NCBI RefSeq assembly: GCF_017571495.1 | Contig: NZ_JAGETZ010000021.1 | Span: 1-64,000, forward strand | Direction: 5' to 3' | DNA: 64,000 nt | Origin: Hymenobacter negativus | GTDB taxonomy: Bacteria > Bacteroidota > Bacteroidia > Cytophagales > Hymenobacteraceae | Part shown: positions 43,398 through 52,047 of the stretch, piece by piece | Numbering within the stretch: position 1 is the stretch's first letter | Layout: every line of letters begins with the position of its first letter | Made by a program: the position numbers and the translations under genes | The notes under the pieces: model-generated | What the model saw: the letters and a program-made list of their open reading frames with translations, nothing else | Databases searched by the model: none | Told to the model about the DNA's origin: nothing

Positions 43398-44189
43398 CTA
43401 TTTGCTGGCCACCGTTTCCGCGTCGGACAGTTTCTGGTCGTTCAGGGTCCAGTTGTAGGAATAATATTCTACAGCGTACCAAGTGGGCACACGGTGCTCC
43501 TTCCGAAACTGGTTTACATACATTACCCCACTTTTGCCGCTGGCGTTGAAATCGCCTTCGTACCACTGGAATATTTCCGGCAAACGCACCATTTTAGTGG
43601 CATCGTCCACTTTCACGTAGTTCGGGTCGAGGAGGGCAAACTTGGTCTGGTTGTTCAGCTGCACAAACAGGTCTTTGCCCACGTAAGCGGCGCGGTTGAG
43701 ACGGGGGCAGCTGGTGGTGCCGCATACCAAGGCAAAATGCAGGCGCGGGTCGTCGTAGATTTTGCGCAGCTTGTCGGTTTCAATCTGGTCGAGGGTCAAC
43801 TGTTCGCCGCCTACCCGCATGCGGGTGCGGTTGAAGAAGCCCGGCATGCTCTGCACCGACGTGAGCGGGTAGTTCCGCACAATCTCGCCGATAACCAGGA
43901 TGTTGTAGGCATTCAAATAGAAAGCGTACTGGTCGGCCATCTCCGCTTTCTTCACATCAAACTCGGCGATGTCGCTCATGAGGGCATCCAGCAGCTGCGG
44001 GCTACGCTGAATAGCAGCGTAGTTAACCTTGCCGTCCTTGTTCACAAACTTTTGCAGAAAGACCGTAGTCTGTGCCGTGATACTGGCCGCTGTAATGGGC
44101 GTAGGTCCGGCAGCCAGCACCGTATTTCCAATAGCTAGGCATAGCAGCAACACAGCCCAGAATTTTCCAAGAGTGTAGAGAGATTTCAT
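43398..44189 (-). CDS. DUF547 exported protein
   Basis: The 263-aa protein has a signal peptide ending VLAAG and a DUF547 domain (about 45-230). Diagnostic segments are QYAFYLNAYNILVIGEIVRNYPLTSV, ALVCGTTSCPRL and MVRLPEIFQWYEGDF. The conserved His/Asn/Cys residues in these motifs are the proposed active-site features of the family, whose biochemical role is not established. It is probably periplasmic and stands alone, with AT-rich DNA upstream. Confidence 0.85.
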   Translation of the reverse strand: MKSLYTLGKFWAVLLLCLAIGNTVLAAGPTPITAASITAQTTVFLQKFVNKDGKVNYAAIQRSPQLLDALMSDIAEFDVKKAEMADQYAFYLNAYNILVIGEIVRNYPLTSVQSMPGFFNRTRMRVGGEQLTLDQIETDKLRKIYDDPRLHFALVCGTTSCPRLNRAAYVGKDLFVQLNNQTKFALLDPNYVKVDDATKMVRLPEIFQWYEGDFNASGKSGVMYVNQFRKEHRVPTWYAVEYYSYNWTLNDQKLSDAETVASK

Positions 44190-44619
44190 AATAAGTTTAA
44201 TGAAGTTGGATGGGGAATTCGGTAGCTAAACTTACTACGAGTGCGCCGAGCCGGATTTAGACTTTTTCAACTTTCCCAAATTGAAACAACCTCCACAGTG
44301 GGGATTATGCATTTTTAACAATTATTTAATGTTTCGCTTTTTATATTTCCCAAAAATAGTTTGAACCAATAGTCATCGAACCTGAATTAGCAGGCGTTCA
44401 TGGTTTAAATATACGGGTTCATCACTGAAATCAATTTTATTTAATAGGACTTTATAAATAAAACAGAGTACTTCCCGTAAGCAGCTTGCGGTATTAATAA
44501 GCTTATCTGTGTAAGCTTGATGGTAGTTCGCACGTCAGCCCATCTAGTGGGTGAACTCACTCAGCACACGTCTTCAATTCGGGCTACATTTGAGGTCTAC
44601 TCTTTCAGCTCCCGCAACT
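44190..44619. other. 430-bp AT-rich divergent intergenic region
   Basis: This is the most AT-rich stretch of the window (TTTAACAATTATTTAATG, ATTTTATTTAATAGG). It contains a 7-bp hairpin AAGCTTA/TAAGCTT (44499-44518) and an adjacent quasi-palindrome around CGTAAGCAGCTTGCG (44476-44490). It probably holds the divergent promoters of the DUF547 gene and the redox operon. No small gene is supported. Confidence 0.5.
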
Positions 44620-45954
44620 ATGCACCTGGTCATCGTCGGCAACGGAATTACGGGCGTGACGTGTGCCCTGACAGTGCGGCGGCTGCACCCGGAAGCGCGC
44701 ATCACGCTGGTATCGGACGAAAGTGCTCACCATTACTCCCGTACTGCGCTGATGTATGTATACATGGGCCATTTGCGCCTACAGGACATCAAGCCTTATG
44801 AAGACTGGTTTTGGCCTGAGCAGCGGCTGAGTTTAGTGCACGCCACGGCCACCGCTCTCAACCCCGATGAGCAGCTTCTGTTTCTGAACGATGGGACGGC
44901 CCTCCCCTACGACCAACTGCTGCTAGCCACTGGCTCGAAAAGCAAGCGCTACGGCTGGCCTGGCCAGCACCTGGCGGGCGTGCAGAGCCTCTACAGCCTG
45001 CCCGACTTGGAGGCAATGGCGCGTGATACCCACGGCATAAGCCGGGGCGTAGTAGTGGGCGGCGGCCTCATTGGGGTGGAACTGGCTGAGATGCTGCACA
45101 GCCGCCGCATCGAACCGGTGGTGCTGGTGCGCGATGGCCATTACTGGGCCTCAGTGCTGCCCCCTGCCGAAGCTCATTTGGTCGACCGTCAATTCCAGGA
45201 AAACCAGGTGCCGGTGCGCTACAACACCGAGCTACAGGAAATACTGGGCGATGCGCAGGGCCGCGTGCGCGCTGTGCGCACTACCGCTGGCGACGAAATT
45301 GCCTGCCAGTGGGTGGGGCTGGCCACCGGCGTACGGCCCAACATCGCACTGGCAACGGCGGCTGGCATTGAAACCGACCAAGGCATCCTGGTAGATGAGC
45401 TGTTGCGTACCAACCTGCCCAATGTGTACGCGGCCGGCGATTGTGCCCAGCACCGGCAGCCCGCTGCGGGTGAAGTCCCTATTGAACAACTGTGGTACAC
45501 AGGCCGCATGCAGGGCGAAACCGTGGGCCACACCATCTGCGGGCAGCCCACACCCTACCGCCGTGGGGTATGGTTCAACTCGGCCAAGTTCTTCAACCTT
45601 GAGTACCAAACCTATGGGCAGGCCCCGGCAGTGGCCACAGCGGGCCTGCAGCAGTTTTATTGGGAGCATGAATCCGGTCGACAGGCGCTCCGCGTTTATT
45701 TTCGGGCGGAGGCGCCGCATGTGGTAGTGGGCTTCAATGCTATGGGTCTACGCCTGCGCCAAGTCGTTTGTGAGCAGTGGATTCAGGCGCGTACGCCCAT
45801 TGCTACGGTGATGGCGCAGCTGGGCGCGGCTAATTTTGACCCCGAGTTTTTTCCTCAGCACGAACTGGCGATAGTAGCTGCTTTCAACCGGCAGTTTCCG
45901 GAGCAGCCCGTGTTGCTCAAGCAACGTAAAGGCCTGTTTGCGCGGTTTCGCTAA
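44620..45954 (+). CDS. FAD-dependent pyridine-nucleotide oxidoreductase
   Basis: The 444-aa flavoprotein starts at MHLVIVGNGITGVTCAL, the FAD GxGxxG fold at the very N-terminus. Further Pyr_redox_2 motifs are LLLATGSK (first FAD ribityl loop), GGGLIGVELAE (NAD(P)H GxGxxG, about 145-155) and NVYAAGDCAQ (second FAD contact, about 270). It resembles rubredoxin reductases and the N-terminus of NirB. A C-terminal extension (from about 340) may dock a partner. Cys pairs of the disulfide-reductase type are absent. It leads an operon with a membrane [4Fe-4S] protein and may pass NAD(P)H electrons to it. The start at 44620 is preferred over 44551. Confidence 0.9.
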   Translation: MHLVIVGNGITGVTCALTVRRLHPEARITLVSDESAHHYSRTALMYVYMGHLRLQDIKPYEDWFWPEQRLSLVHATATALNPDEQLLFLNDGTALPYDQLLLATGSKSKRYGWPGQHLAGVQSLYSLPDLEAMARDTHGISRGVVVGGGLIGVELAEMLHSRRIEPVVLVRDGHYWASVLPPAEAHLVDRQFQENQVPVRYNTELQEILGDAQGRVRAVRTTAGDEIACQWVGLATGVRPNIALATAAGIETDQGILVDELLRTNLPNVYAAGDCAQHRQPAAGEVPIEQLWYTGRMQGETVGHTICGQPTPYRRGVWFNSAKFFNLEYQTYGQAPAVATAGLQQFYWEHESGRQALRVYFRAEAPHVVVGFNAMGLRLRQVVCEQWIQARTPIATVMAQLGAANFDPEFFPQHELAIVAAFNRQFPEQPVLLKQRKGLFARFR

Positions 45955-46059
45955 TATCATTTCAACAAAGCGAGTTGGACTCATGCGAAGCCTTTATTGA
46001 ACGTCAACCTTGCGAAACCTCGCTTTACCTAGCGAGACCTCGCGCTAACTTTCCTCCCC

Positions 46060-46290
46060 GTGGATTTCTCCAAACTTTACCGGCCCTCGGCCCTCAACAG
46101 CTTCCAGTTCATTGCCCTCACGGGCCTGCTGATGAGCGCTGGGGCGCACCTTATCCTGCACTTCTTCGTGGGCAGAACCCCGGCTGGCTTCAACTGGCTG
46201 TACGTGTGCTGGACGGGCTTCTACCTCGTCGGCACGCTCATCAACCTATTTGGCAAGCCGGACGAGCCGCACCATCATCACCACCATTAA
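46060..46290 (+). CDS. Small membrane protein with natural C-terminal hexahistidine
   Basis: This 76-aa protein starts at GTG 46060. Two hydrophobic helices (about 16-36 and 46-64, with the loop RTPAGFNW between) are followed by GKPDEPHHHHHH and a stop. The six His codons are mixed CAC/CAT, as in natural DNA. The C-terminal histidines could bind Fe, Cu, Ni or Zn. It lies 105 bp after the flavoprotein gene and 57 bp before the [4Fe-4S] protein start. I recognise no named family, and its role as a small subunit or metal shuttle of this redox operon is inferred. Confidence 0.75.
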   Translation: MDFSKLYRPSALNSFQFIALTGLLMSAGAHLILHFFVGRTPAGFNWLYVCWTGFYLVGTLINLFGKPDEPHHHHHH

Positions 46291-46347
46291 GCCGGGTAGC
46301 TGGCTTTATTGGCAGCCTATTCATCCTTCATTCTCAGCCACTTTCGC

Positions 46348-47700
46348 ATGTTTGTCTCGCCGCCACTTCCCGCCACGCCACCCACCGAAAAGCTGACGCT
46401 GGCCGGCGTAGCGGGCGGGCTGCTGGCCCTGCTCCTGGCCCTGACCGATGCGGACCCCGGCCGGCGGCAGCTGTGGTTTTATGCGGCGCTGGGCTTGGTA
46501 AGCAGCGGCACGCTGGCCTGGAGCTGGCTGAAATTTGGCGGGCACCCGGCCGGGGTGCAGCAGGATAACCTGTGGCGGCGGGCCAGCACCGCGCGGGGCG
46601 CTGTAGCCTGGGCTACGGGCTTGGCGCTCACCGGATTTTATGTAGTGCTGTACTGGTTTAGCGACAACGATGGCTTAGGTCATTTTGGGCTGCTCAATAA
46701 CCTGGTGCACGCGCTCGATGGCTTCAGCCACAGCCTGCGCGCCCGGCCTGCCGACCAATGGTTTCTCTACGGCACGTTCTATACACTGGCGGTGCTGCTG
46801 ATGGGAGCCCGCGCCCTGTGGAAGTACCGGCATTCGCGCTACCAGCTCATTCGCACGGCTTCAGTGATGTTCTTTCAGCTGGGATTTGCTTTTTTGCTGC
46901 CGGGGCTGCTTCAGTTTTTCCAGCAGCCGGAGTTTTACTTCACGTATTTCTGGCCGCTGAAGTACGACTACCTGTTTCCCGGCACGGTTACTTCATTGCT
47001 GCACAATGGCGGTGTGGGGGTATTCATGGTGTTTTGGGGAGCTGTGATGTCGTTGGTGGCGACGCCCGTGCTTACCTATTATTTTGGTAAGCGCTGGTAC
47101 TGCTCGTGGGTGTGCGGCTGCGGTGGCCTGGCCGAAACTGCCGGCGACCCCTACCGCCACCTTGCCGACAAAAGCCGGGCGGCCTGGCGCTGGGAAGTCC
47201 GTCTCATCTACCCCATCCTGGGTTTGATAATCCTGATTACGGCGCTGCTGTGGGCACATTTTGCTACCGGTGGCACGCTACTGGGCGACGCCGGCAATGT
47301 GGCAGCCAAGTGGTACGGCTTCGCCATTGGCTCGGTGTTTTCGGGCGTTATCGGCGTGGGGTTCTACCCGCTGATGGGGGCGCGGGTGTGGTGCCGCTTC
47401 GGCTGCCCCATGGCGGCGTATCTGGGCTTGTTGCAGAAGCATTTTTCCCGTTTCCGCATCAGCACCAACGGCGGGCAGTGCATTTCGTGCGGCAATTGCT
47501 CCAACGTGTGCGAAATGGGCATCGACGTGCAGCAATATGCCCAGCGCGGCGCGCCAGTGGTGCGGGCTGCGTGCGTGGGCTGCGGGCTGTGTAGCACGGC
47601 CTGCCCCCGTGGTGTGCTCAACCTGGAAAACGGCCCGCGTGAGGGACGGCTCCAAGCGTCGCAACTGATTCATGCCGATTCGCTGCGGATTTTGAGCTAG
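46348..47700 (+). CDS. Polytopic membrane 2x[4Fe-4S] ferredoxin protein (NapH/NosR-like)
   Basis: The 450-aa protein has about eight membrane helices and a C-terminal ferredoxin domain with two [4Fe-4S] motifs: CISCGNCSNVCEMG (about 380-393) and CVGCGLCSTACPRG (about 412-425). Two further Cys motifs sit in membrane loops: CSWVCGCGGL (about 252-261) and CRFGCPM (about 350-356), as in NapH, NosR and CcoG proteins. It probably passes electrons across or along the inner membrane. The loop C-x2-CGCGG differs from the usual CGWxCPxG. ATG 46348 is chosen over a TTG at 46309. The flavoprotein upstream is a likely electron donor. Confidence 0.87.
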   Translation: MFVSPPLPATPPTEKLTLAGVAGGLLALLLALTDADPGRRQLWFYAALGLVSSGTLAWSWLKFGGHPAGVQQDNLWRRASTARGAVAWATGLALTGFYVVLYWFSDNDGLGHFGLLNNLVHALDGFSHSLRARPADQWFLYGTFYTLAVLLMGARALWKYRHSRYQLIRTASVMFFQLGFAFLLPGLLQFFQQPEFYFTYFWPLKYDYLFPGTVTSLLHNGGVGVFMVFWGAVMSLVATPVLTYYFGKRWYCSWVCGCGGLAETAGDPYRHLADKSRAAWRWEVRLIYPILGLIILITALLWAHFATGGTLLGDAGNVAAKWYGFAIGSVFSGVIGVGFYPLMGARVWCRFGCPMAAYLGLLQKHFSRFRISTNGGQCISCGNCSNVCEMGIDVQQYAQRGAPVVRAACVGCGLCSTACPRGVLNLENGPREGRLQASQLIHADSLRILS

Positions 47701-47720
47701 CCTTCCACTATTTCTACTCC

Positions 47721-48818
47721 ATGTACTTCTGGTCCTCCCGCGCCGCAAGACGACTTTCAAAGCAGGCCTTTTTGCTAGGCGCCATTTCTGCTTTGGTTCT
47801 TACAGGTTGCTATAGCGCCCGGCCGCCTTCGGCGAAGTTACCGGGGTTGTACAGCACCACAACGGGCCTACGGAATCTGACCAACGAATTTGGTATTAGC
47901 CAGCCATTATTCGATGATTATAAGGCCATCAAGTTTGTTCCCTCGCCTGGCTGTAGCAACGATACTTCGTTTGTGATGCGCATGGACTGGGCTGCGCTAA
48001 AAGCTGTGCCGCAAGTGTTGCCTCTTGGGATGCCGGGCAGCATTTTGCTTACCAAAGACGGTTGGGCCATAGACGAAGCCGAGGTACCGAATATTGAGTG
48101 GAAGCGCTACCAACAGCGGCTAGCGGCTTCGGGCACCGACATCGACAATACCCAGCCAACAGGTGCGGCCCTGCCTGTATCAGATTATTTCACCAACCCT
48201 TTCTACGACTATTACCCAGTTGTTGGGGTTAGCTATGAGCAGGTGCTGGCATTCTGCAAATGGCGGAGCCGGGTCATCTCGAAGATGATAAACCGGGGCA
48301 AACCCGGCGCGCCGGATAGCTTAGCGACCGAGCACATTGTGGTAGAAAGCCGACTCCCGACCGAAGCTGAATGGGAACAGGCCGCGCTGGTCAAACGAGG
48401 TTTGCCCTACGGCAGCAAATGCACCGAATTACCCGTCGTAATAGACCCCAAAGCGGCAGCATATCTCAAGCAACGCTCGGGCAGCACAGTGGTGGTAAGC
48501 CAGATTTTTGCAGATATCAAGGCCTATAACCAAGGCCGGCCAGTCCGCTCAACCATCAACTATGACCAGTCTGAGCCATATTTCTTACGGCTGGCAACTC
48601 CCGCTTATGTGTATGGCGGCGCTACCAACGACTATCACCTGTACAACTTACTGGGCAATGTAGCCGAGATGATTCAGGAGCGTGGCATTGCCAAGGGCGG
48701 GAGCTACCGTGACCCGATAACGGCCTGCACCGTGACTTCCCGCAGCCAGTACACCGGCCCGGCGCCCACGGTTGGCTTCCGGTGCATTATCCGGGCTACC
48801 CAACCCAACCGCAAATAG
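47721..48818 (+). CDS. Formylglycine-generating-enzyme-like (SUMF1) lipoprotein
   Basis: The 365-aa lipoprotein has lipobox LVLTGC (about residues 25-30) and an FGE-sulfatase fold. Typical elements are YYPVVGVSYEQVLAFCKWRSRVI, ESRLPTEAEWEQAAL, NLLGNVAEMIQERGIAKGGSYRD and VGFRCI. The copper-binding/catalytic Cys pair of true formylglycine-generating enzymes is not evident, and the protein more resembles the lipidated GldK/GldJ group, which is structural in gliding and T9SS machines. It starts 20 bp after the [4Fe-4S] gene stops. It is slightly AT-richer than its upstream neighbour. Function within the redox operon is unknown. Confidence 0.8.
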   Translation: MYFWSSRAARRLSKQAFLLGAISALVLTGCYSARPPSAKLPGLYSTTTGLRNLTNEFGISQPLFDDYKAIKFVPSPGCSNDTSFVMRMDWAALKAVPQVLPLGMPGSILLTKDGWAIDEAEVPNIEWKRYQQRLAASGTDIDNTQPTGAALPVSDYFTNPFYDYYPVVGVSYEQVLAFCKWRSRVISKMINRGKPGAPDSLATEHIVVESRLPTEAEWEQAALVKRGLPYGSKCTELPVVIDPKAAAYLKQRSGSTVVVSQIFADIKAYNQGRPVRSTINYDQSEPYFLRLATPAYVYGGATNDYHLYNLLGNVAEMIQERGIAKGGSYRDPITACTVTSRSQYTGPAPTVGFRCIIRATQPNRK

Positions 48819-48820
48819 CC

Positions 48821-49825
48821 TCATCCCAAAAACGCCAGCAACGCCTTATAGAACTGCGCTGGCACCTCCAGATGCGGAATGTGGCCGACGTTTGGAATTT
48901 CCACCCGCTTTGCACCCTTAATCTGGTCGGCGGTGCGGCGGCCCAGCGCGGGGTATTGGCCCATTTGGGCCAGGGTTTTGGGGTCTTTTATCAGCGCCTT
49001 GCCCACCACCGTGCGGTCGGCCTGGCCGATGATGAGCAGCGTGGGCACGGCAAGGCGACCGAACTCGTAGCTCACGGGCTGCTGATAAATCATGTCGAAC
49101 GTTAGGGCATTGGCGCGGGCTACTTTGGCAAAGTCGGGGCTACGGGTTTGGGCAGCCAGGGGCAGCAGCCACTGGTCGTGGGCCGCCGGGTAGCCATTGG
49201 GGTAATAGGTTGCATGGTATTTACGAATGCTGGCTTCGGTACTCTTTAGCTCCGTAGCCTCCGCCTGGTCCACCGATTGGAAGGGTACGCCCACGCGGTA
49301 GTCCTCCAGGCCGATGGGATTTTCGAGCACCAGCTTTTCGGTGGTTTCGGGGTAGAGCAACGCGAAACGGGTGGCTAGCATCCCGCCCATGCTGTGGCCC
49401 ACGATGACGGCTTTTTTCACGCCTAGCGTATCGAGCAAGTGCCGGGTATTGCGAGCCAATTGGTGGAAGGAGTAATGAATATCGGCTTTGTCGGACTTGC
49501 CAAAGCCAACCTGGTCGGGCACCACTACCCGGAAACCTGCCGCCGTCAGCGTTTTGATGGTTTCACGCCAGTAGGCCCCGAAGAAGTTTTTACCGTGGAG
49601 CAGCACCACCGTGCGGCCGTTGGCCTTGCCGGCGGGCGGCACATCCATATAAGCCATGCGCAGGGCCTGCCCTTCCAGCTTCAACGGCAGCAGTTTGACG
49701 GGAAACGGGTATTCGTAGCCATCGAGCGTGGCATTGAGCGGCGCTTGCTGGGCCGCGGCAACGGTAGCGAGCAAAGGCAGCAGCAGAAACAGCAGGAAAC
49801 GGAAGACAGAAGCAAAATTAGTCAT
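48821..49825 (-). CDS. Secreted alpha/beta hydrolase
   Basis: The 334-aa protein has a signal peptide (MTNFASVFRFLLFLLLPLLATVAAAQQ) and an alpha/beta hydrolase fold with oxyanion motif LLHGKNFFGAYW, nucleophile elbow GHSMGG (Ser) and late acid/His at LLIIGQADRT and VGHIPHLE. All triad members are present. The cap region (about 190-240) is short. The substrate is unknown (an ester or lactone is likely). ATG 49825 fits the signal peptide; upstream extension to 49900 is not signal-like. The gene converges on the SUMF1-like gene with a 2-bp gap between stops. Confidence 0.88.
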   Translation of the reverse strand: MTNFASVFRFLLFLLLPLLATVAAAQQAPLNATLDGYEYPFPVKLLPLKLEGQALRMAYMDVPPAGKANGRTVVLLHGKNFFGAYWRETIKTLTAAGFRVVVPDQVGFGKSDKADIHYSFHQLARNTRHLLDTLGVKKAVIVGHSMGGMLATRFALLYPETTEKLVLENPIGLEDYRVGVPFQSVDQAEATELKSTEASIRKYHATYYPNGYPAAHDQWLLPLAAQTRSPDFAKVARANALTFDMIYQQPVSYEFGRLAVPTLLIIGQADRTVVGKALIKDPKTLAQMGQYPALGRRTADQIKGAKRVEIPNVGHIPHLEVPAQFYKALLAFLG

Positions 49826-49957
49826 GGCCTTCTTACGCAGAAATAGCCCCTGCTGCTCATCATACCCTGAATTTGTCTTCCAACCCAGGACTTGGTTCAC
49901 TAAAACAATCTTTTGTTCACGCGGAACAAAGCCCGGTTTCGGGAGCTAATACGCTGG

Positions 49958-50941
49958 CTATTGCAGCGGCCGGGGCTGGTACACGCCGAACAGCAAATCG
50001 CTGGGATGCGTGGCCAAAAAGGCATCCTCCAGCCGAAACAGCTCGGCTAACAGCGCCTGGGTTTCGGCGTCGTCCTCGCGCATGAAATGGTGGGCAATAT
50101 CCTTGAGCACCAACGTCAGAATATTGCCGCCGAGCGCGGCTTCTTCCAGCGGCTCGAAGTACTGGCGCAGGCCGGGCATGATGCGGTCCGACTCGGCCGC
50201 TTCTGAGGGGTCGGCGAGACGCATGCGCAGGAGGCCAGGGCCACTGACGCTGGTTTTGCGCGCCCGGGAGAGGTAGCGCACCCGGAAACGGAGCGGCACC
50301 ACTTCGCGCAGAATGCGGTTGGTTTCGGCTAGCTGGGCAGCGGTCCATTGCAGGCGAGAGGGGCCCACAAAGTCGTTGAGCACCAGCAGGCCATCGGGGC
50401 GCAGCGTGCGGCGCACCCGCGCCAGAATTCCGTTCACATCCTGGAAATGGTGCAGCGCGGAGTGAAACAGCACGACGTCGTAGCTGGCCGCCGGCAGGTC
50501 AAGCGCATTCACGTCGGCCACTTCGGTGCGGAAGTTAGTCAAGCTCTCTTTTTCCGCTATTTCGGCCGCCTGCGCCAGTAGGCGCCCCGCAATATCCACG
50601 CAGCGCACCTCGCCAAATTGCGGCAGGCGGGCAAAGGCCAACTCGTGCGATGCCGCGCCGCTGCCCAGCGAAAGCAGCCGCAGCCCATGCCGGCCAGCCA
50701 GGTATTTTTCGGCCACGTAGGCTTCGTAGGCCTGGTCGGGGTGGCCGGTCATGCGCGTATTCCAGCGGCGGCGCACGGCGGGCACCTGCCACCAGTTGGC
50801 CGCTCGCAGCGTGGGGTCGTCGAACGCCGAGCGGGTGCGGGCCAGGGCATCGGGCCGCAGCTTGGAGAGCAGAAACGGCAGCCCGCGCTGGCGCAGCTTG
50901 GCCAGGGTTTCGAGAAAGTCGTCGGAGGTAATAAGCGGCAT
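49958..50941 (-). CDS. Class I SAM-dependent methyltransferase
   Basis: This is a 327-aa cytoplasmic methyltransferase. Motif I is LRLLSLGSGAASHELAFARL (SAM-binding glycine loop), an acidic residue follows in VRCVDIA, and motif IV/post-IV are YDVVLFHSALHHFQDV and LRPDGLLVLNDFVG. The about 90-residue N-terminal extension and the long C-terminal part (from about 230) may select the substrate, which is unknown. It is the last gene of a three-gene run with the SRPBCC and peroxiredoxin genes, 24 bp downstream of the former. Confidence 0.85.
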   Translation of the reverse strand: MPLITSDDFLETLAKLRQRGLPFLLSKLRPDALARTRSAFDDPTLRAANWWQVPAVRRRWNTRMTGHPDQAYEAYVAEKYLAGRHGLRLLSLGSGAASHELAFARLPQFGEVRCVDIAGRLLAQAAEIAEKESLTNFRTEVADVNALDLPAASYDVVLFHSALHHFQDVNGILARVRRTLRPDGLLVLNDFVGPSRLQWTAAQLAETNRILREVVPLRFRVRYLSRARKTSVSGPGLLRMRLADPSEAAESDRIMPGLRQYFEPLEEAALGGNILTLVLKDIAHHFMREDDAETQALLAELFRLEDAFLATHPSDLLFGVYQPRPLQ

Positions 50942-50965
50942 GAGGGCAGAATTCGAGCCCTAAAC

Positions 50966-51427
50966 TTACGCGGCAGCTCCGGCTTCCAGCTGATATTTGA
51001 GTGCCGCATTGCGCACCTGTAGAAACCGAGCCAAGTAATTTTTCAGAAAAAGCCTGTCGAACCAATACCCGATAACCCCAAATGGGCTGCTGAACTCGAA
51101 CACATCCCGCACGCGGGTGCCACCGGCCACAGCCTCAAAATAATGGTCATGCCGCAGGGTCTTGAAAGCCCCACGCACCAGCTCATCCCGGAAATAATGC
51201 GGCGGCGAAGCGGCCGTGATGCGCACCGTCAGCTGCTGCCGGATGCCAAGGTGCCGGGCCTCCCAGGTCACCACATCGCCGAACGCCAACTGCCCACTCG
51301 AGGGTCCGTCAATTACCCGTTCGCCGGTTTGCCGCGTTGAGTCTACGTGCGCCTGCGTGTTCATAGCCAGGGCGTAGCAGGCTGCCGGGGAGGCTTTTAC
51401 CACCATTTCCAACTCAATACGCGCCAT
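50966..51427 (-). CDS. SRPBCC/START-like ligand-binding protein
   Basis: This 153-aa protein has the fold pattern of the SRPBCC superfamily: N-terminal strand MARIELEMVVKASPAACYALAMN, central strands QLTVRITAASPPHYFRDELVRG, and a long C-terminal helix (VIGYWFDRLFLKNYLARFLQVRNAAL). Such proteins bind hydrophobic ligands in a deep pocket. The ligand is unknown. The gene starts 11 bp after the peroxiredoxin stops and precedes the methyltransferase by 24 bp, so they are likely co-transcribed. Confidence 0.82.
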   Translation of the reverse strand: MARIELEMVVKASPAACYALAMNTQAHVDSTRQTGERVIDGPSSGQLAFGDVVTWEARHLGIRQQLTVRITAASPPHYFRDELVRGAFKTLRHDHYFEAVAGGTRVRDVFEFSSPFGVIGYWFDRLFLKNYLARFLQVRNAALKYQLEAGAAA

Positions 51428-51438
51428 TGCCGGATGGT

Positions 51439-51897
51439 TTACTTCGGCAAGCCCTGAAGCATCTTCTTGGCGTTGCTAACGTGGTCGGTAGCGCCGCTCA
51501 GCGAATTGAAGATGTATTGAATCACGCCCTCTTTGTCAATCACGAACGTGACCCGGCCCGGCAGCAACCCCAGCAGCGCGCGGGGCACTTCGTAGAGCTT
51601 GCGCACTTTCCCGTCGGTGTCGGCCAGTAGCTCGAAGGGCAGGCGGTGCTTCTGGGTGAATTTCTGGTGCGAGGCTTCGCTGTCGGAGCTGATGCCAATG
51701 ACTTCGGCCCCAAGGTCCTTGAAATCTTCGTACTGGTCCCGAAACGAGCAAGCCTCGGCAGTGCAGCCGGGGGTATCGTCTTTGGGGTAGAAATAAAGGA
51801 CAATCGCCTTTTGCCCTTTCTGCTTCGAGAGGCTGAAAGTGCTTCCGTTGGTTGATTTCAGGGAAAAATCAGGGGCTTGGTCTCCTATTTTAAGCAT
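51439..51897 (-). CDS. bcp: Thiol peroxidase, Bcp/PrxQ-type peroxiredoxin
   Basis: This is a 152-aa 2-Cys atypical peroxiredoxin. The active-site segment YFYPKDDTPGCTAEACSFRD holds peroxidatic C45 and resolving C50, matching the Bcp spacing. It reduces hydroperoxides using thioredoxin. There is no signal peptide, so it is cytoplasmic. It leads the three-gene run with the SRPBCC protein and the methyltransferase. Confidence 0.94.
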   Translation of the reverse strand: MLKIGDQAPDFSLKSTNGSTFSLSKQKGQKAIVLYFYPKDDTPGCTAEACSFRDQYEDFKDLGAEVIGISSDSEASHQKFTQKHRLPFELLADTDGKVRKLYEVPRALLGLLPGRVTFVIDKEGVIQYIFNSLSGATDHVSNAKKMLQGLPK

Positions 51898-52047
51898 CGA
51901 GTATTGGGGCTAAATCAACTTTTCGTACCCACAAGCCCGGCACCCTACGAATTGTTGCTTTGAATTGAGCGCCTAAAATAGGCCGGCTGTTCAATTCAGG
52001 CCGTTTTGCTTGGCTCAGGAGTTAAAATAAGCATGGCTCTAAACACG

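Noticed and set aside
46273..46290. Hexahistidine as vector or assembly contamination
   Set aside because: Codons are mixed, no linker or vector sequence is present, and the next gene follows normally.
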